From positions 1 through 64,000 of the forward strand of contig JAQWMX010000004.1 in NCBI GenBank assembly GCA_029246545.1: a DNA stretch of 64,000 nucleotides, written 5' to 3'. Of this stretch, positions 30,181 to 40,293 are shown one piece after another (positions within the stretch are counted from its first letter, which is position 1; each line of letters opens with the position of its first letter). The notes beneath the pieces are model-generated. The model had not been told where the DNA came from and did not search any database. It was given only the letters and a program-made list of their open reading frames with translations. A program made the translations under genes and the position numbers. This stretch comes from Gammaproteobacteria bacterium (lineage in GTDB: Bacteria; Pseudomonadota; Gammaproteobacteria; Pseudomonadales; Pseudohongiellaceae).

Positions 30181-31254
30181 CTATTCTTGAACTTGATCGT
30201 TTATGTTTTCAGGCACTGGCCATGCCCTGATAATAGCCTTGATAAAAGTGGCGAGAGGGATTGCAAAAAACACACCCAAAAAACCCCAAATGCCGCCAAA
30301 AAACAAAATTGCTGTAATAATTGCTAGTGGATGTAATTTAACCGTTTCAGAAAAAATTAGCGGCACAAGCAGATTCCCATCTAATATTTGAATTACCACG
30401 TAAGCGAAAAGCAGAAAATTTAAATCTGAACTAAAACCCCATTGAAACAGGGCAACCAAAAAAACAGGAATAGTCACGAATGTCGCTCCAACGTAAGGAA
30501 TAATCACAGAAAAACCTGTCATGAATGCTAGAAGTACAGGGTAGTTCAAACCGAACATTGTAAATACAACATAGGAGCTTAGCGCCACAATAACTATTTC
30601 GAGCGCTTTACCGCGGATATAGTTAGCAAGCTGCCCATTCATTTCTTGCCATATCTGAGCCATGATAGGCCTTTTCTCAGGCAGCCAATTTTCTAACCAG
30701 TTCAGTAATTTATCAGCATCTTTGAGCATGAAAAAAACCATTACGGGGACTAATATGGTGTAAACCAATATAGTTACTAGGCGTGTAATACTACTTACTG
30801 AATAAGAAAGAACGCTTTGTCCCATTTGGCCTAAGGCGTTTTGCAAACTATTAATCCAACTTTGTATTTGTGTTTCAGTAAATAGGTCTGGATAATTTTC
30901 GGGCAACAGCAACATAAACGTGCGTAATTGACTCATCATGTTTGGCAGTTCATCGATAAATAAACCCAATCTAGCCCAGGTAAACGGCAATAAAATAAGT
31001 ATGATTAGTAGCATCAGGCTGATAAAAAACAGATATGTCAGGTAAACCGAAAGGCGATAGGACAAATTCAGTCGTACTAAAGAATTGACTAAGCCTTGTA
31101 AAATGAAGCTGAGCACTAAACTCCATAATAAGGGCGCAATTACACCGCCCATGGTCATCATTACAATAATGCCGACTATAATCAGGATTGTGAATATTAA
31201 CGCTTCCTCTTCAGAGAAATAGCGTTTATACAAGTCATTAAATATTCTCAGCAT
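30181..31254 (-). CDS. perM: AI-2E/PerM family transporter
   Basis: 357 residues, about eight hydrophobic helices in the AI-2E transporter (UPF0118) pattern, with PYVGATFVTIP and the C-terminal GGIWGFLGVFFAIPLATFIKA. The substrate is not established for most members; PerM-like proteins are often suggested to be permeases. It is next to tusA and bepA, as in Pseudomonas; bcp and gcvR, which usually lie between this gene and dapA there, are absent here. Confidence 0.88.
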   Translation of the reverse strand: MLRIFNDLYKRYFSEEEALIFTILIIVGIIVMMTMGGVIAPLLWSLVLSFILQGLVNSLVRLNLSYRLSVYLTYLFFISLMLLIILILLPFTWARLGLFIDELPNMMSQLRTFMLLLPENYPDLFTETQIQSWINSLQNALGQMGQSVLSYSVSSITRLVTILVYTILVPVMVFFMLKDADKLLNWLENWLPEKRPIMAQIWQEMNGQLANYIRGKALEIVIVALSSYVVFTMFGLNYPVLLAFMTGFSVIIPYVGATFVTIPVFLVALFQWGFSSDLNFLLFAYVVIQILDGNLLVPLIFSETVKLHPLAIITAILFFGGIWGFLGVFFAIPLATFIKAIIRAWPVPENINDQVQE

Positions 31255-31311
31255 TGAGAATCCTTTTAAGTTCTAACTATTTGATAAATATATATTATTT
31301 CTTAATGGGTT

Positions 31312-31545
31312 TTATCTTTTTTTGAGCAGGTAATAAAACTTTCCATCTAAATGCTGCATTTCCAGTAAAGTATTACCGCTTTGTTCAGCAAAAACCTGAA
31401 AATCTCGTTCTGAACCAGGATCGGTTGCTAACACTTTGATTTTCTGGCCGCTATTCAGTCGGTTAAGGGCCTGCTTCGTCTTCAAAAGAGGGAGCGGGCA
31501 AACTAAACCACTCAAATCAAGCTCTAAATCAACTGCAACATTCAT
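31312..31545 (-). CDS. tusA: TusA-family sulfur carrier protein
   Basis: 77 residues. The active CPxP motif is C16-PLP in LDLSGLVCPLPLLKTKQAL. TusA-type proteins carry persulfide sulfur for tRNA thiolation, molybdenum cofactor or related pathways; some members (YedF) are tied to selenium metabolism instead, but this protein has the short canonical TusA form. It is divergent from bepA (about 105 bp). Confidence 0.9.
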   Translation of the reverse strand: MNVAVDLELDLSGLVCPLPLLKTKQALNRLNSGQKIKVLATDPGSERDFQVFAEQSGNTLLEMQHLDGKFYYLLKKR

Positions 31546-31649
31546 AGCTACATTCTAGCAAGGGCTTGCTAAAAAACCGAGTTATTACATAGTTTTGGTA
31601 GTATTATTCATACTTAGGACAGTTTAGTAATATAAGTTATGTCAATTGG

Positions 31650-33110
31650 ATGAACATTAGACTCTTACAATTAGCCAAACACTGCATACTAGTATCTAGT
31701 ATTTGTATTAGTTTATGCACAAGCACGGCAGTTTCAGCACAGATTGATAATCTTCCTGTCCTAGGTGATGCCGTATCTGGAACAATTACCACACAACAGG
31801 AATATGAATTTGGTCGTGAAATCATACGCTCAATGCGTGCTCAATCACCCTTGTTACAAGACGCTTTAATTGAAGAATATATTGCTAGCCTAAGTTACCA
31901 CCTAGCCGCAAATAGTGAACTAACTGATCACCGTCTTGAATTCTTGTTAATCGATAGCGATCAATTAAACGCATTTGCAGCGCCTGGTGGTATTGTTGGA
32001 ATAAACGCAGGATTGTTTTTATTTTCAGATAATGAAGGTCAGTTTGCTTCAGTTGTTTCTCATGAGCTGGCTCATTTAAGTCAACGCCACTATGCTCGAG
32101 GTGTTGCTCAGTCACAATCAAGTCGACTTGCCACAGTTGCGGCAACTTTAGCTGGCATATTGATTTTGGCTGCCGGTGGAGCAGAAGCAGGTCAAGCAGC
32201 ACTTGCTGCATCGCAAGCTGTTATGACGGAAAACCGCCTGCAATTCAGTCGATCCAATGAAGAAGAAGCAGACCGTGTTGGTATGCGGACACTTTTCAAT
32301 GCTGGTTTTGACCCGGAAGACATGCCTGGTATGTTCGAAAACATGATGCAAATGCGTAGCTTTTCAAGGCGCATGCCAGAATTCCTTTCATCTCATCCTC
32401 TAGATGAAAACCGCGTGGCAGACAGTCGTAATCGTGCACTCGGATTGCCCCCAGTTGAACATATTCAGAATGTTGAGTTTTTACTCATGAAACAGCGCGC
32501 CTTATTACATTTTGAAACTAACTATAGCGCTTACGTTGACAATATAGACCGCGATCTCCCTCAATTAAACGGGGCTGAAGCAGATGCAGCAACATATGGT
32601 AAAGCCCTTGCTCAATTGAGAGATGGAGCATTTGTGGCAGCTTCAGAGTCGCTTTCCCCATTATTAGTTAAAGATCCAAATCGTATAAGTTATGCTGTGC
32701 TTGAAGCTGAAATAGCCAGTACTTCAGGCAACTTTGAAAAGGCAACAGCTATACTGGAAGATCATTTGGATATAAACCCAGATAACTATCCGCTTTCTTT
32801 AAGTTATGCTGAGATGCTTGATACCAATGGTCAATATGCTGAAGCTATAGTTGTTTATAAAGAGTTGAGCCAACAACGGCCGAATGATACAAATATTTGG
32901 TATCAACTTGCCGAGCTACAAGGTCTTGTTGGTGATATTTCAGGTGTACATCAAGCTCGGGCAGAATTTTTTTATGGTACTGGGGAGTTTGGCCGTTCTA
33001 TCGATCATTTAAATTCAGCCCTACTTGAGAGAAATGATACTTTGACAACTGCAAGAATTCGACAACGTTTAGAAGATATACAAACTACTATCGATCGCTA
33101 TTACCAATAG
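31650..33110 (+). CDS. bepA: Periplasmic M48 metalloprotease/chaperone BepA
   Basis: 486 residues. Signal peptide ends around residue 30 (STAVSAQ). M48 zinc site HELAH at 138-142, with a downstream Glu ligand in SNEEEADRVGMRTL. The C-terminal half carries TPR-type helical repeats (KATAILEDHLDINPDNYPL, and others). It degrades stalled outer-membrane proteins such as LptD at the BAM machine, fitting the bamC neighbourhood. Start ATG at 31650 has only a weak GGA in front. Confidence 0.94.
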   Translation: MNIRLLQLAKHCILVSSICISLCTSTAVSAQIDNLPVLGDAVSGTITTQQEYEFGREIIRSMRAQSPLLQDALIEEYIASLSYHLAANSELTDHRLEFLLIDSDQLNAFAAPGGIVGINAGLFLFSDNEGQFASVVSHELAHLSQRHYARGVAQSQSSRLATVAATLAGILILAAGGAEAGQAALAASQAVMTENRLQFSRSNEEEADRVGMRTLFNAGFDPEDMPGMFENMMQMRSFSRRMPEFLSSHPLDENRVADSRNRALGLPPVEHIQNVEFLLMKQRALLHFETNYSAYVDNIDRDLPQLNGAEADAATYGKALAQLRDGAFVAASESLSPLLVKDPNRISYAVLEAEIASTSGNFEKATAILEDHLDINPDNYPLSLSYAEMLDTNGQYAEAIVVYKELSQQRPNDTNIWYQLAELQGLVGDISGVHQARAEFFYGTGEFGRSIDHLNSALLERNDTLTTARIRQRLEDIQTTIDRYYQ

Positions 33111-33181
33111 CCCACCAGTGTCCCAAAAAAAAGCTAAAAGTAATTTCGGCCAGCACTGAGCTATAACCGAAGCATGCCTTT

Positions 33182-34270
33182 CTAGTTAATCAGCTTGAAA
33201 TCCAACATCCGTTGTAAAGGCATCATTGCTTGTTCCCCTAATTTAGGGTCAACGTGGATTTCATTACTTCCTTCTAGAAGCGACTCATATAAATTTTGCA
33301 AAGTATTCATTCCCATCCACGGGCATTGTGCACAACTTCGGCAGGTCGCTCCTTCTCCTGATGTAGGCGCCATAATAAACTCCTTTTCAGGAGCAGCTTG
33401 TTGCAACTTATAAAATATTCCACTATCCGTAGCTACAATAAATTTTTGTTCCGGGCGGCGAACGGCCGCATTAATAATTTGTGTTGTAGAACCAACAGTA
33501 TCAGCAGCATTCAATATAGCCAAAGGAGACTCTGGGTGAGCCAATACTGCGGCGTCTGGGTAAAGATGCTTCATATCTTCCAATGCTTTTAACTTGAATT
33601 CTTCATGCACAATACAAGCACCATCCCAAAGCAGAATGTCATCACCTACTGCACCTAATTTATTTTGAATATAGCGACCAAGATGTTTGTCGGGAGCCCA
33701 GATAATTTTTTCGCCCTGATCCAACAAATGTTCAACTACAGCAACAGCTATAGCTGATGTAACCACCCAGTCAGCGCGGGCTTTAACTTCCGCTGATGTG
33801 TTCGCATAAACAACAACCTTATGATCTGAATGTTGGTCACAATAAGCAGAAAAAGTTTCTATAGGGCAACCAATATCTAATGAGCAAGTAGCTTCTAGGG
33901 TTGGCATAAGGACAGTTTTATCAGGACTTAAAATCTTAGCAGTTTCACCCATAAACTTAACCCCACAAACCATCAGAGAGCTGGCAGAAGTGGTGCTTCC
34001 AAATCGAGCCATTTCTAAGGAGTCGGCCACACAGCCATCAGTTTTATCTGCTAATGCTTGTAATAATGGGTCGGTATAGTAATGAGCAATTAAGGCTGTG
34101 TTTTTCTCAATAAGCAAAGCAATGATTTTGCTTTCATGGTCCGCGTTTTCCTGATCAGATAACTGCCTGTTTAGAGGAATTTTATCTAAGTATTCGCGGA
34201 CAAATACCCTGTCTGTGATTAATTCATTTTTTGAATCATCTTTTAAGATATGGTTTTCAACATTACTCAT
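33182..34270 (-). CDS. nadA: Quinolinate synthase
   Basis: 362 residues. NadA signatures: [14 protein letters not shown] with the substrate-binding His-Tyr, [21 protein letters not shown], and the C-terminal [14 protein letters not shown]; three conserved cysteines ligate a 4Fe-4S cluster. It condenses iminoaspartate and DHAP in NAD synthesis. It lies after the tRNA-Lys terminator, so it should have its own promoter near 34280-34350, which I could not assign. Confidence 0.96.
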   Translation of the reverse strand: MSNVENHILKDDSKNELITDRVFVREYLDKIPLNRQLSDQENADHESKIIALLIEKNTALIAHYYTDPLLQALADKTDGCVADSLEMARFGSTTSASSLMVCGVKFMGETAKILSPDKTVLMPTLEATCSLDIGCPIETFSAYCDQHSDHKVVVYANTSAEVKARADWVVTSAIAVAVVEHLLDQGEKIIWAPDKHLGRYIQNKLGAVGDDILLWDGACIVHEEFKLKALEDMKHLYPDAAVLAHPESPLAILNAADTVGSTTQIINAAVRRPEQKFIVATDSGIFYKLQQAAPEKEFIMAPTSGEGATCRSCAQCPWMGMNTLQNLYESLLEGSNEIHVDPKLGEQAMMPLQRMLDFKLIN

Positions 34271-34356
34271 AAATACAGGTTGCCGATTGTTAATATGATC
34301 TTCAAGATCGGATGATAACGGCTAAAAACGAAAAGGTAAAAAGCTAAAAGAAGAAA

Positions 34357-34390
34357 TAAAAAAAAGGGGCTTAGCTTTAAGCTTCGCCCC
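34357..34390 (-). terminator. Intrinsic terminator of tRNA-Lys
   Basis: On the minus strand the stem GGGGC...GCCCC (34366..34390), with an inner AAGCTTAAAGCTAA segment that can pair further, is followed by eight or nine T residues (34357..34365). It begins 6 bp after the tRNA-Lys 3' end. Confidence 0.93.
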
Positions 34391-34396
34391 TGTATT

Positions 34397-34472
34397 TGGT
34401 GGGTCGTGTGCGACTCGAACGCACGACCAATTGATTAAAAGTCAACTGCTCTACCGACTGAGCTAACAACCC
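34397..34472 (-). tRNA. tRNA-Lys (UUU)
   Basis: 76 nt with encoded CCA. GGGTTGTTAGCTCAGTCGG at the 5' end, anticodon loop containing TTT within ACTTTTAAT, and a T arm with GTTCGAGTC. A single-gene transcript with its own promoter and terminator, downstream of queC. Its U34 is a predicted target of the MnmC encoded at 20588..22594. Confidence 0.97.
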
Positions 34473-34488
34473 AAATAGAAAGGCGCAC

Positions 34489-34516
34489 ATACTACTGTTT
34501 TCAGCGAAAAATACAA
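34489..34516 (-). promoter_or_regulatory. Probable promoter of tRNA-Lys
   Basis: Minus strand: -35-like TTGTAT (34511..34516), 16-base spacer, -10-like TAGTAT (34489..34494), then a discriminator GTGCGCC. The position puts transcription start about 10 bases before the tRNA. It overlaps the end of the queC region without touching its coding sequence. Confidence 0.6.
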
Positions 34517-34526
34517 GTTTTTAGTG

Positions 34527-35228
34527 CTACAAACCCTTATAAAACGTTGGGTCTGCTATGCCTGCATCCAAAAAGCCTTTCATCCGTAGTCGACAACTAT
34601 CACAACGACCACAAGCCTTCCCTTCTTGGTCAGCCTGGTAGCACGAGACCGTTTTACTATAGTCGACACCTAATGTTATTCCTTGCTGAATTATTTGTGC
34701 TTTACTTAAATGAATTAAAGGCGTTTCGATCTTAATCTCCCTGCCTTCAACACCTACTCTGGTTGCTAAATTGGCCATCTTTTGAAAAGCCTCTATAAAA
34801 TCAGGGCGGCAATCAGGGTAGCCGGAATAATCCAGTGCATTGACTCCAATGAATATAGCATCGGCCCCCAAAACTTCTGCCCAACCCAAAGCATAAGATA
34901 GAAAAACCGTATTCCGAGCTGGTACATAAGTTATTGGTATTCCGTCAAATTCAAGTTCTGCTTCAGGCACAGAAATATCAAAATCAGTCAGCGCTGAACC
35001 ACCTATTCCAGACATATCTATAGGAATAGTTTTATGTTCTACAACTTGCTTATTCTTGGCTAGGTATGCAGCAGCTTTTAATTCACTAAGATGACGCTGA
35101 CCATAATTAAAACTCAGCGCGTAGCACTCAAAACCTTGTTGCTTTGCTATTGCTAAACAAGTGGCAGAATCCAAGCCTCCGGATATCAATACAACTGCTT
35201 TAGCTGCTGTTGATTTTGCAGTGCCCAT
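34527..35228 (-). CDS. queC: 7-cyano-7-deazaguanine synthase
   Basis: 233 residues. The PP-loop ATP site is [16 protein letters not shown] near the N-terminus, and the zinc cysteines are near the C-terminus ([20 protein letters not shown] split over the site). It converts CDG to preQ0 on the way to queuosine in tRNA. It begins one base after the queE stop, so the two are co-translated; queD and queF are not in the window. Confidence 0.96.
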   Translation of the reverse strand: MGTAKSTAAKAVVLISGGLDSATCLAIAKQQGFECYALSFNYGQRHLSELKAAAYLAKNKQVVEHKTIPIDMSGIGGSALTDFDISVPEAELEFDGIPITYVPARNTVFLSYALGWAEVLGADAIFIGVNALDYSGYPDCRPDFIEAFQKMANLATRVGVEGREIKIETPLIHLSKAQIIQQGITLGVDYSKTVSCYQADQEGKACGRCDSCRLRMKGFLDAGIADPTFYKGL

Positions 35229-35229
35229 A

Positions 35230-35877
35230 TTAAAAGCCTGGTTTATTTCCCCATAAATATTTGTGCAGTTGAATTTGGAATCTAACTTTTAAATGGTCAG
35301 CCAATATCCATTCAGCTAACTCCTTGGCAGGTAATTGCTCATTACTTGGGGAAAATAAAACATCAGCCACCTTATCTTGAAGCTTATATTCTTCAACCTT
35401 ATCCTTTGACCATTCATAATCTTTTCTATCGCAAATAACGAACTTAACCTGATCGTGAGACGATAAATGTTGAATATTAGATTCAAGATTTTTACTCAAC
35501 TCACCAGAGCCCGGTGTTTTTAAATCCATCACTTTAACAACTCTAGAATCAACTGCTTCAACGTCAATTGCACCTGATGTTTCTATAGATACTTTATAGC
35601 CTTTATCGCAAAGTGCAGTTAGTAATGGCAAACAAGCATTTTGTGCCAGGGGTTCACCTCCCGTGACTGTGACATATGAAGCTGAGTGCGATTCAACTTC
35701 TTTCAACACCTGCTCAAGATCATAAATAACACCGCCAGTAAATGCGTAGGCAGTATCACAATATTGACAGCGCAAAGGACAACCGGTCAGGCGAATAAAT
35801 ACAGTCGGGTGGCCTACTGTATTACTCTCCCCTTGTAAGGAATAAAATATTTCTGTGATACGTAATGCTTTGCTCAT
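35230..35877 (-). CDS. queE: 7-carboxy-7-deazaguanine synthase
   Basis: 215 residues, radical SAM enzyme. The cluster motif is [12 protein letters not shown] (CxxxCxxC) preceded by [20 protein letters not shown], the substrate region, with [12 protein letters not shown] after it. It rearranges CPH4 to CDG with S-adenosylmethionine. It follows cpoB and precedes queC, the Pseudomonas order. Confidence 0.96.
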   Translation of the reverse strand: MSKALRITEIFYSLQGESNTVGHPTVFIRLTGCPLRCQYCDTAYAFTGGVIYDLEQVLKEVESHSASYVTVTGGEPLAQNACLPLLTALCDKGYKVSIETSGAIDVEAVDSRVVKVMDLKTPGSGELSKNLESNIQHLSSHDQVKFVICDRKDYEWSKDKVEEYKLQDKVADVLFSPSNEQLPAKELAEWILADHLKVRFQIQLHKYLWGNKPGF

Positions 35878-35935
35878 TACCGGACGGCAACCGCTCTATC
35901 TTATTAAGTTTAGGGGTTTTAATTATTCTAAGGTT

Positions 35936-36877
35936 TCAACGATTGTAACCTTCACGTAAATATACTTCTGCTAAACGCAATGAAGCACTTCCACTATCCG
36001 CAAAGTCTTCTAATAGCTCTCGCCAAACTTGTTGTGCGCGAGGTTCATTTTCCATCAGGCTGTAAACTATGCCTAATTTCAACATTGAATCAGGCGCCTT
36101 TTCGTGTGTTGGAAAGTTGTTCACGACCTGATTAAAAACATTAATTGCTTGAGAATAACGATCAATCAAGATTAAGGCTTCACCCTGCCAATAATATGCA
36201 TTAGGTGCCAATCTTCCTTGTGGGTAATCTTCAATCAATTGTTGAAATATTGAAATGGAAGCCTCAAATTCACCGTCATTCAGCAATAAATTTCTAGCAT
36301 CTTGATATAACTCTTCTTCAGACTTAGGTTCTAAATTTACAACTTCATTCAGCAAAGCAGGTGTTTGAGTGTTGTTATTAACAGTGCCAGGGAAAAAATC
36401 TTCATCTATCGCTAAATTAATGACACTGTTATCTATAGTTGGGTTCAGAGCTGTTTGTGCTTCTAACTCCAAAGCACTGGGCTCAATAATTGAGCCTGAG
36501 TTACTTATAACTAGGCCATTCACTCCTAAAGGAATGCGCTGATTCAATTCGCTCAGCCGATTATCGACGTCCAGATAGCGGTCTCGTTGTTCATTTTCCA
36601 TAAGTCGAATTTGATAAGATTGCTCTTCAACCAAACCACGAAGAATTTGAACTTCTCGTTGTAAAGCTTCAACCATGTTGTAGAGGGTAACCACAATTTC
36701 ATTGCCGTTACCCGAGTTTTGATTAGCCTGTGGAGTTCCTGTAGAAGCGTTAGTATTATCAGCATTGACAGCACCAGCTTCTACTACCTGCACTTGAGAA
36801 AACGCAGTGCTAGCCGTCAATATATATACTAGACTAAATAGAAATAATGCTTTGAGTTGAGAAGCATATTTGCGCAT
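35936..36877 (-). CDS. cpoB: Cell division coordinator CpoB (YbgF)
   Basis: 313 residues, periplasmic. Signal peptide (about 1-27, TASTAFSQ), a coiled-coil trimerisation segment around 60-110 (MVEALQREVQILRGLVEEQ), a low-complexity acidic linker, then TPR repeats (from about 190, LYQDARNLLLNDGEFEASI). CpoB links Tol to PBP1b and septal peptidoglycan synthesis. It follows pal, separated by a terminator/attenuator hairpin. Confidence 0.92.
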   Translation of the reverse strand: MRKYASQLKALFLFSLVYILTASTAFSQVQVVEAGAVNADNTNASTGTPQANQNSGNGNEIVVTLYNMVEALQREVQILRGLVEEQSYQIRLMENEQRDRYLDVDNRLSELNQRIPLGVNGLVISNSGSIIEPSALELEAQTALNPTIDNSVINLAIDEDFFPGTVNNNTQTPALLNEVVNLEPKSEEELYQDARNLLLNDGEFEASISIFQQLIEDYPQGRLAPNAYYWQGEALILIDRYSQAINVFNQVVNNFPTHEKAPDSMLKLGIVYSLMENEPRAQQVWRELLEDFADSGSASLRLAEVYLREGYNR

Positions 36878-36888
36878 ATGGACATCCC

Positions 36889-36915
36889 AAAAAATAAGCC
36901 GGGCGAACCCGGCTT
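36889..36915 (-). terminator. Terminator or attenuator between pal and cpoB
   Basis: On the minus strand, perfect 8-bp stem AAGCCGGG/CCCGGCTT with a TTCG tetraloop (36896..36915) followed by ATTTTTT. It would end or reduce tol-pal transcription before cpoB, lowering cpoB, queE and queC relative to pal. Confidence 0.85.
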
Positions 36916-36936
36916 GATTATTTAGCTAAAAATATT

Positions 36937-37494
36937 TTACTGTATCTCAACGCGACGATTTCTCGCGTGAGCAGCGTCAGAAGTACCTGGATCTATCGGC
37001 TGTTCTTCGCCATAACTGATAACTTCTAGTTGATTTGAAGATACACCTTGTACTTGTAGATAACGCTCAATTGCTTGTCCACGACGTTCGCCTAACGCAA
37101 GGTTATATTCCCTAGTGCCACGCTCATCAGCATGACCTTCTATGCGATAACGCAGTGAAGAGTTTTCCATTAAACGATTAGCATGATAAACCAAAGCTTC
37201 TCGAGCTTCGGCGCTTAAGTCAGAACGGTCAAAATCGAAATAGAACACAGTAGTAGTTAATGCTTCGTCTCTGTCTCGCATTTCAGCGGCAGAAAGTCCG
37301 TCCATATCATCCATACCATTTGCGTTGCCGCGGCCCATAGAATCGCCATTGTCACCATTCATAGAGCCATTATCGTCATCACCCATACCGGAATCAGAAC
37401 CATCACCCATGTCATCAGTAGATGATTGACACGCTGCTAAAAAAAGCGCAAATACAGCAACCATACTTAATTTATAAAATTTGTTGTTTCGCAT
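36937..37494 (-). CDS. pal: Peptidoglycan-associated lipoprotein Pal
   Basis: 185 residues. Lipoprotein signal MVAVFALFLAAC with Cys about residue 22. Residues 25-70 form a linker very rich in Asp, Gly, Met, Asn and Ser (DDMGDGSDSGMG...). The C-terminal OmpA-like domain has VFYFDFDRSDL, IEGHADERGTREYN and AHARNRRVEI, which bind meso-DAP. It anchors the outer membrane to peptidoglycan and binds TolB. Confidence 0.96.
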   Translation of the reverse strand: MRNNKFYKLSMVAVFALFLAACQSSTDDMGDGSDSGMGDDDNGSMNGDNGDSMGRGNANGMDDMDGLSAAEMRDRDEALTTTVFYFDFDRSDLSAEAREALVYHANRLMENSSLRYRIEGHADERGTREYNLALGERRGQAIERYLQVQGVSSNQLEVISYGEEQPIDPGTSDAAHARNRRVEIQ

Positions 37495-37607
37495 ATCTTC
37501 CTATACTCCTCTTAAATTTCTTATTTCTAATGCCCGTATTTTAGAATTTTGGTTAAGAAAAATTTATATAACCCATCAAGCCCAGCATGATACATTACCA
37601 GAAGCCG

Positions 37608-38909
37608 CTAATCCAGAAATGGAGACCAAGCGGGTTCCCTTACATTACCTTGCGCGGATGGTATCTGGAACTTGACTCTGCCGTCAATGGATACTGCATT
37701 TAAAATACCCCTATCACCCGATTTTGAGGCATATATCACCATGCTGGCATTTGGCGCAATACTTGGCGATTCATCTAAAGCAGTTTCAGTTAAAATTCTA
37801 ATGGTGCCACGCTCCAGATTTAGGACTGAAATACTGAAATCATCGTTATTATCATAGCGGTGAACGACGATCATATTATTCCCATCACTGAGCATTCTGG
37901 CTCTAGCGTTGTAGTTGCCTTCGAATGTTAGACGCTCTTCCCAACGTGTTTCTAGATCCACTTGATAAATTTGAGGTGTATTACTTCTTTCTGACGTGAA
38001 TATCAGTGAAGAGCCATCAGGAGTCCAACTCGGCTCAGTGTCTATCGCAAAATGATTTGTAATTCTTTGTAAATCACGAGTACGTAAATCCATTAAATAA
38101 ATATCAGGATTACCGTCTTTCGATGAGACCATAGCTAGTCTATTGCCGTCTGGAGAAAACACTGGCGAACTATTAATTCCGGTAAAATCCGTTAACTGCT
38201 CGCGAACGCCACTGCTAATATTTTGAATAAAAATTTGTGATCGTCCAGTTTCAAAGGAAACGTAGGCTATCTGACTGCCGTCAGGTGACCAGGATGGCGA
38301 CATAATTGGTTCTTCTCCTTCCCAAAGAATTCGAGGTCTGCCTCCGTCGGTATCAGCCATCTCTAATCGAAAGGGATACTGAAGTGATCGATCCTCTGTT
38401 ACGTATAGAATTTTAGTGGAAAATGCACCACGCACACCGGTAATCTCTTCGAAAACCAAATCGCTTATTTTATGAGCAATATCTCGTAGCTGTGATTCGT
38501 TTCCAGTTATAACCTCTCCAAACAGCCTTTCTTCGCGCAACACATCAAACAACTCATATTGCACTTGAATTAACTCACTATTCTCATTGCTCGAAATTTT
38601 ACCAACCAGCAAATAATCAGAGCCTAAAAAACGCCAATCACGAAAATACACCTCATCTTGTTCATGAGGTTGACTCAGCATGTTTGTCGAAGCGATTGGA
38701 GCAAACTCACCAGTATTTCTGAGGTTATTACTAATCACTTCATCAACATTTTCATCTAATACGCCAAAGCCATCCCACTCGAAAGGTACAATAGCTAAAG
38801 GAACAGGGTTATCAACACCTTGGGTAATAACGATGTTTAACTGTGCATTCACATATGCTGGCAAAAACAAGCAACACAATAATACAGTGCGATAAAATTT
38901 AATTATCAA
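37608..38909 (-). CDS. tolB: Tol-Pal system protein TolB
   Basis: 433 residues, periplasmic. Signal peptide 1-22 ([14 protein letters not shown]), an N-terminal domain (about 25-170) and a six-bladed beta propeller with repeated motifs such as [26 protein letters not shown] and [14 protein letters not shown]. It interacts with Pal. Its ATG overlaps the tolA stop region by four bases, so translation is coupled. Confidence 0.96.
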   Translation of the reverse strand: MIIKFYRTVLLCCLFLPAYVNAQLNIVITQGVDNPVPLAIVPFEWDGFGVLDENVDEVISNNLRNTGEFAPIASTNMLSQPHEQDEVYFRDWRFLGSDYLLVGKISSNENSELIQVQYELFDVLREERLFGEVITGNESQLRDIAHKISDLVFEEITGVRGAFSTKILYVTEDRSLQYPFRLEMADTDGGRPRILWEGEEPIMSPSWSPDGSQIAYVSFETGRSQIFIQNISSGVREQLTDFTGINSSPVFSPDGNRLAMVSSKDGNPDIYLMDLRTRDLQRITNHFAIDTEPSWTPDGSSLIFTSERSNTPQIYQVDLETRWEERLTFEGNYNARARMLSDGNNMIVVHRYDNNDDFSISVLNLERGTIRILTETALDESPSIAPNASMVIYASKSGDRGILNAVSIDGRVKFQIPSAQGNVREPAWSPFLD

Positions 38910-39751
38910 CGTAACAAATCCTCTGGTCTGAAGGTTATAGTCAGATTTCTAAATGTTGTCTCAAATAATGTTGTCGACATATCCTGCAGCTCTGGAAAAC
39001 GTTCTGCCCGCCTAACCGCCTGTTCTACCGACCTATCAAAAGCTGCATTCCCACTACTTTGTATGACATTTACAGATATTACTTCTCCAGTAGGTACAAG
39101 CCTGATAGCTAATATAGTTGTCATTCCATTCCTGGCGCTTGGGGGTATATCCCAGTTACCGGCAACTGTGTTATTGATAATAGCAACATAAGTGTCAACG
39201 GCGCGAGCATCTGCAGTTGCTCGCCGGGAAGCCAATGCTTGTTGTCTTTGCAGCTCGGCTTGTCTTGTGATTTCTTGTTCCCGGTCAATTTGAGCTTGCC
39301 TATCTCTTTCTAAATTCTCCTGATTAATTCTTTGCTGCTCTCGCGCTTGCCTTTGAGATTCTGCGTCAGCCTCTTCTTGTTGGCGTTGGGCTAATTCTCT
39401 TTCACTGCGTTGCTGTTCAAGCCTATCAGCTTCACGTTGAGCTTCTTGTTGCCGGGCCTCTTCTTCTTGTGCTCGTTGATTAGCTGCATCCTGTTCACGT
39501 TGCCTTTGAGCTTCAGATTCTCGTGCACGTTGTTGTTCAATTTCTTGAATCCGGCGCAAACGCTGTGGGTTTTGTTCAGCTGTTATGGCATTTATATAAA
39601 TAGGCTCATCCAGATCAACAAGTTCGCGGCTCATAACTGGATTATAGAAAATAAAATATATAAGTATCCCATGAAGAAAAGCAGCAGCTACCACAGCAGG
39701 CGGGTAACCTTCATGTTTAAGTAATAATGCCATAGGGTGGAAAGAGAGCAT
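38906..39751 (-). CDS. tolA: Tol-Pal system protein TolA
   Basis: 281 residues. One N-terminal transmembrane helix (about 17-37), a long Gln/Glu/Arg/Ala-rich helical domain II (about 55-175, [15 protein letters not shown]-like repeats), and a C-terminal TonB-like domain with [23 protein letters not shown] split across strands. It spans the periplasm and connects TolQR to TolB/Pal. AGGA lies about 9 bases before ATG 39751; ATG 39733 is another option. Confidence 0.94.
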   Translation of the reverse strand: MLSFHPMALLLKHEGYPPAVVAAAFLHGILIYFIFYNPVMSRELVDLDEPIYINAITAEQNPQRLRRIQEIEQQRARESEAQRQREQDAANQRAQEEEARQQEAQREADRLEQQRSERELAQRQQEEADAESQRQAREQQRINQENLERDRQAQIDREQEITRQAELQRQQALASRRATADARAVDTYVAIINNTVAGNWDIPPSARNGMTTILAIRLVPTGEVISVNVIQSSGNAAFDRSVEQAVRRAERFPELQDMSTTLFETTFRNLTITFRPEDLLR

Positions 39752-39766
39752 TCTATATATTCCTGC

Positions 39767-39826
39767 TTTATCTATGGTTTTTTATACAGTTTTTTATACA
39801 GTTTCTTATATGGTTACTTATATGGT
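39767..39826. repeat. Five 12-bp tandem repeats between tolR and tolA
   Basis: Five consecutive 12-bp units fill 39767..39826 on the plus strand: TTTATCTATGGT, TTTTTATACAGT (twice), TTCTTATATGGT, TACTTATATGGT. They lie in the 95-bp gap between tolR and tolA, a gap that is normally a few bases to about 50-60 bp. On the mRNA they form an A-rich series just upstream of the tolA ribosome binding site. No coding role is likely. Confidence 0.85.
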
Positions 39827-39846
39827 TTCTACAAGATAACTCTTAA

Positions 39847-40284
39847 CTATAAGCCAAGAGTTGGCGGCTGCGTAATTAAACGCACGCTTGGCGCACCCGC
39901 GTCTTCTAATGTAGCCATCAAGCTCATGACCAAACCATAATTTACAGCCGCATCTGCCTCTAAAAAAACTGGTACATCAGGGTTTTGATTCATTATCACT
40001 CTGACATTTTCGCCAATAGTTTCAAGTGGCACTGATTCTGGCTCTTCAGAAACTTCACCTAAGCTTATGAAATAAAGCCCATCTGAATTAATAGATACAA
40101 CCAATGTAAGATCATCATTATCGTCTACTATCTCAGCATCTGCCTGAGGCAAGTCTACCCTGACACCTTGCGTTATTAGCGGTGCAGTAATCATAAATAC
40201 AATCAGTAACACCAACATTACATCAATCAGTGGTACTACATTGATTTCTGCCATCAAAGGCCTGCGCCGTCTACGTGAGTCCAT
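39847..40284 (-). CDS. tolR: Tol-Pal system protein TolR
   Basis: 145 residues of the ExbD/TolR family. One transmembrane helix about 18-38 with the key Asp in [18 protein letters not shown]; the periplasmic domain follows. With TolQ it uses proton flow to energise TolA. It begins 10 bp after the tolQ stop. Confidence 0.95.
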   Translation of the reverse strand: MDSRRRRRPLMAEINVVPLIDVMLVLLIVFMITAPLITQGVRVDLPQADAEIVDDNDDLTLVVSINSDGLYFISLGEVSEEPESVPLETIGENVRVIMNQNPDVPVFLEADAAVNYGLVMSLMATLEDAGAPSVRLITQPPTLGL

Positions 40285-40293
40285 GATTAAGCC

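Noticed and set aside
39410-39940. Plus-strand ORFs opposite tolA and tolR rich in Phe, Leu and Tyr
   Set aside because: They are shadows of the Gln/Glu/Arg-rich TolA coding sequence and of the 12-bp repeats.
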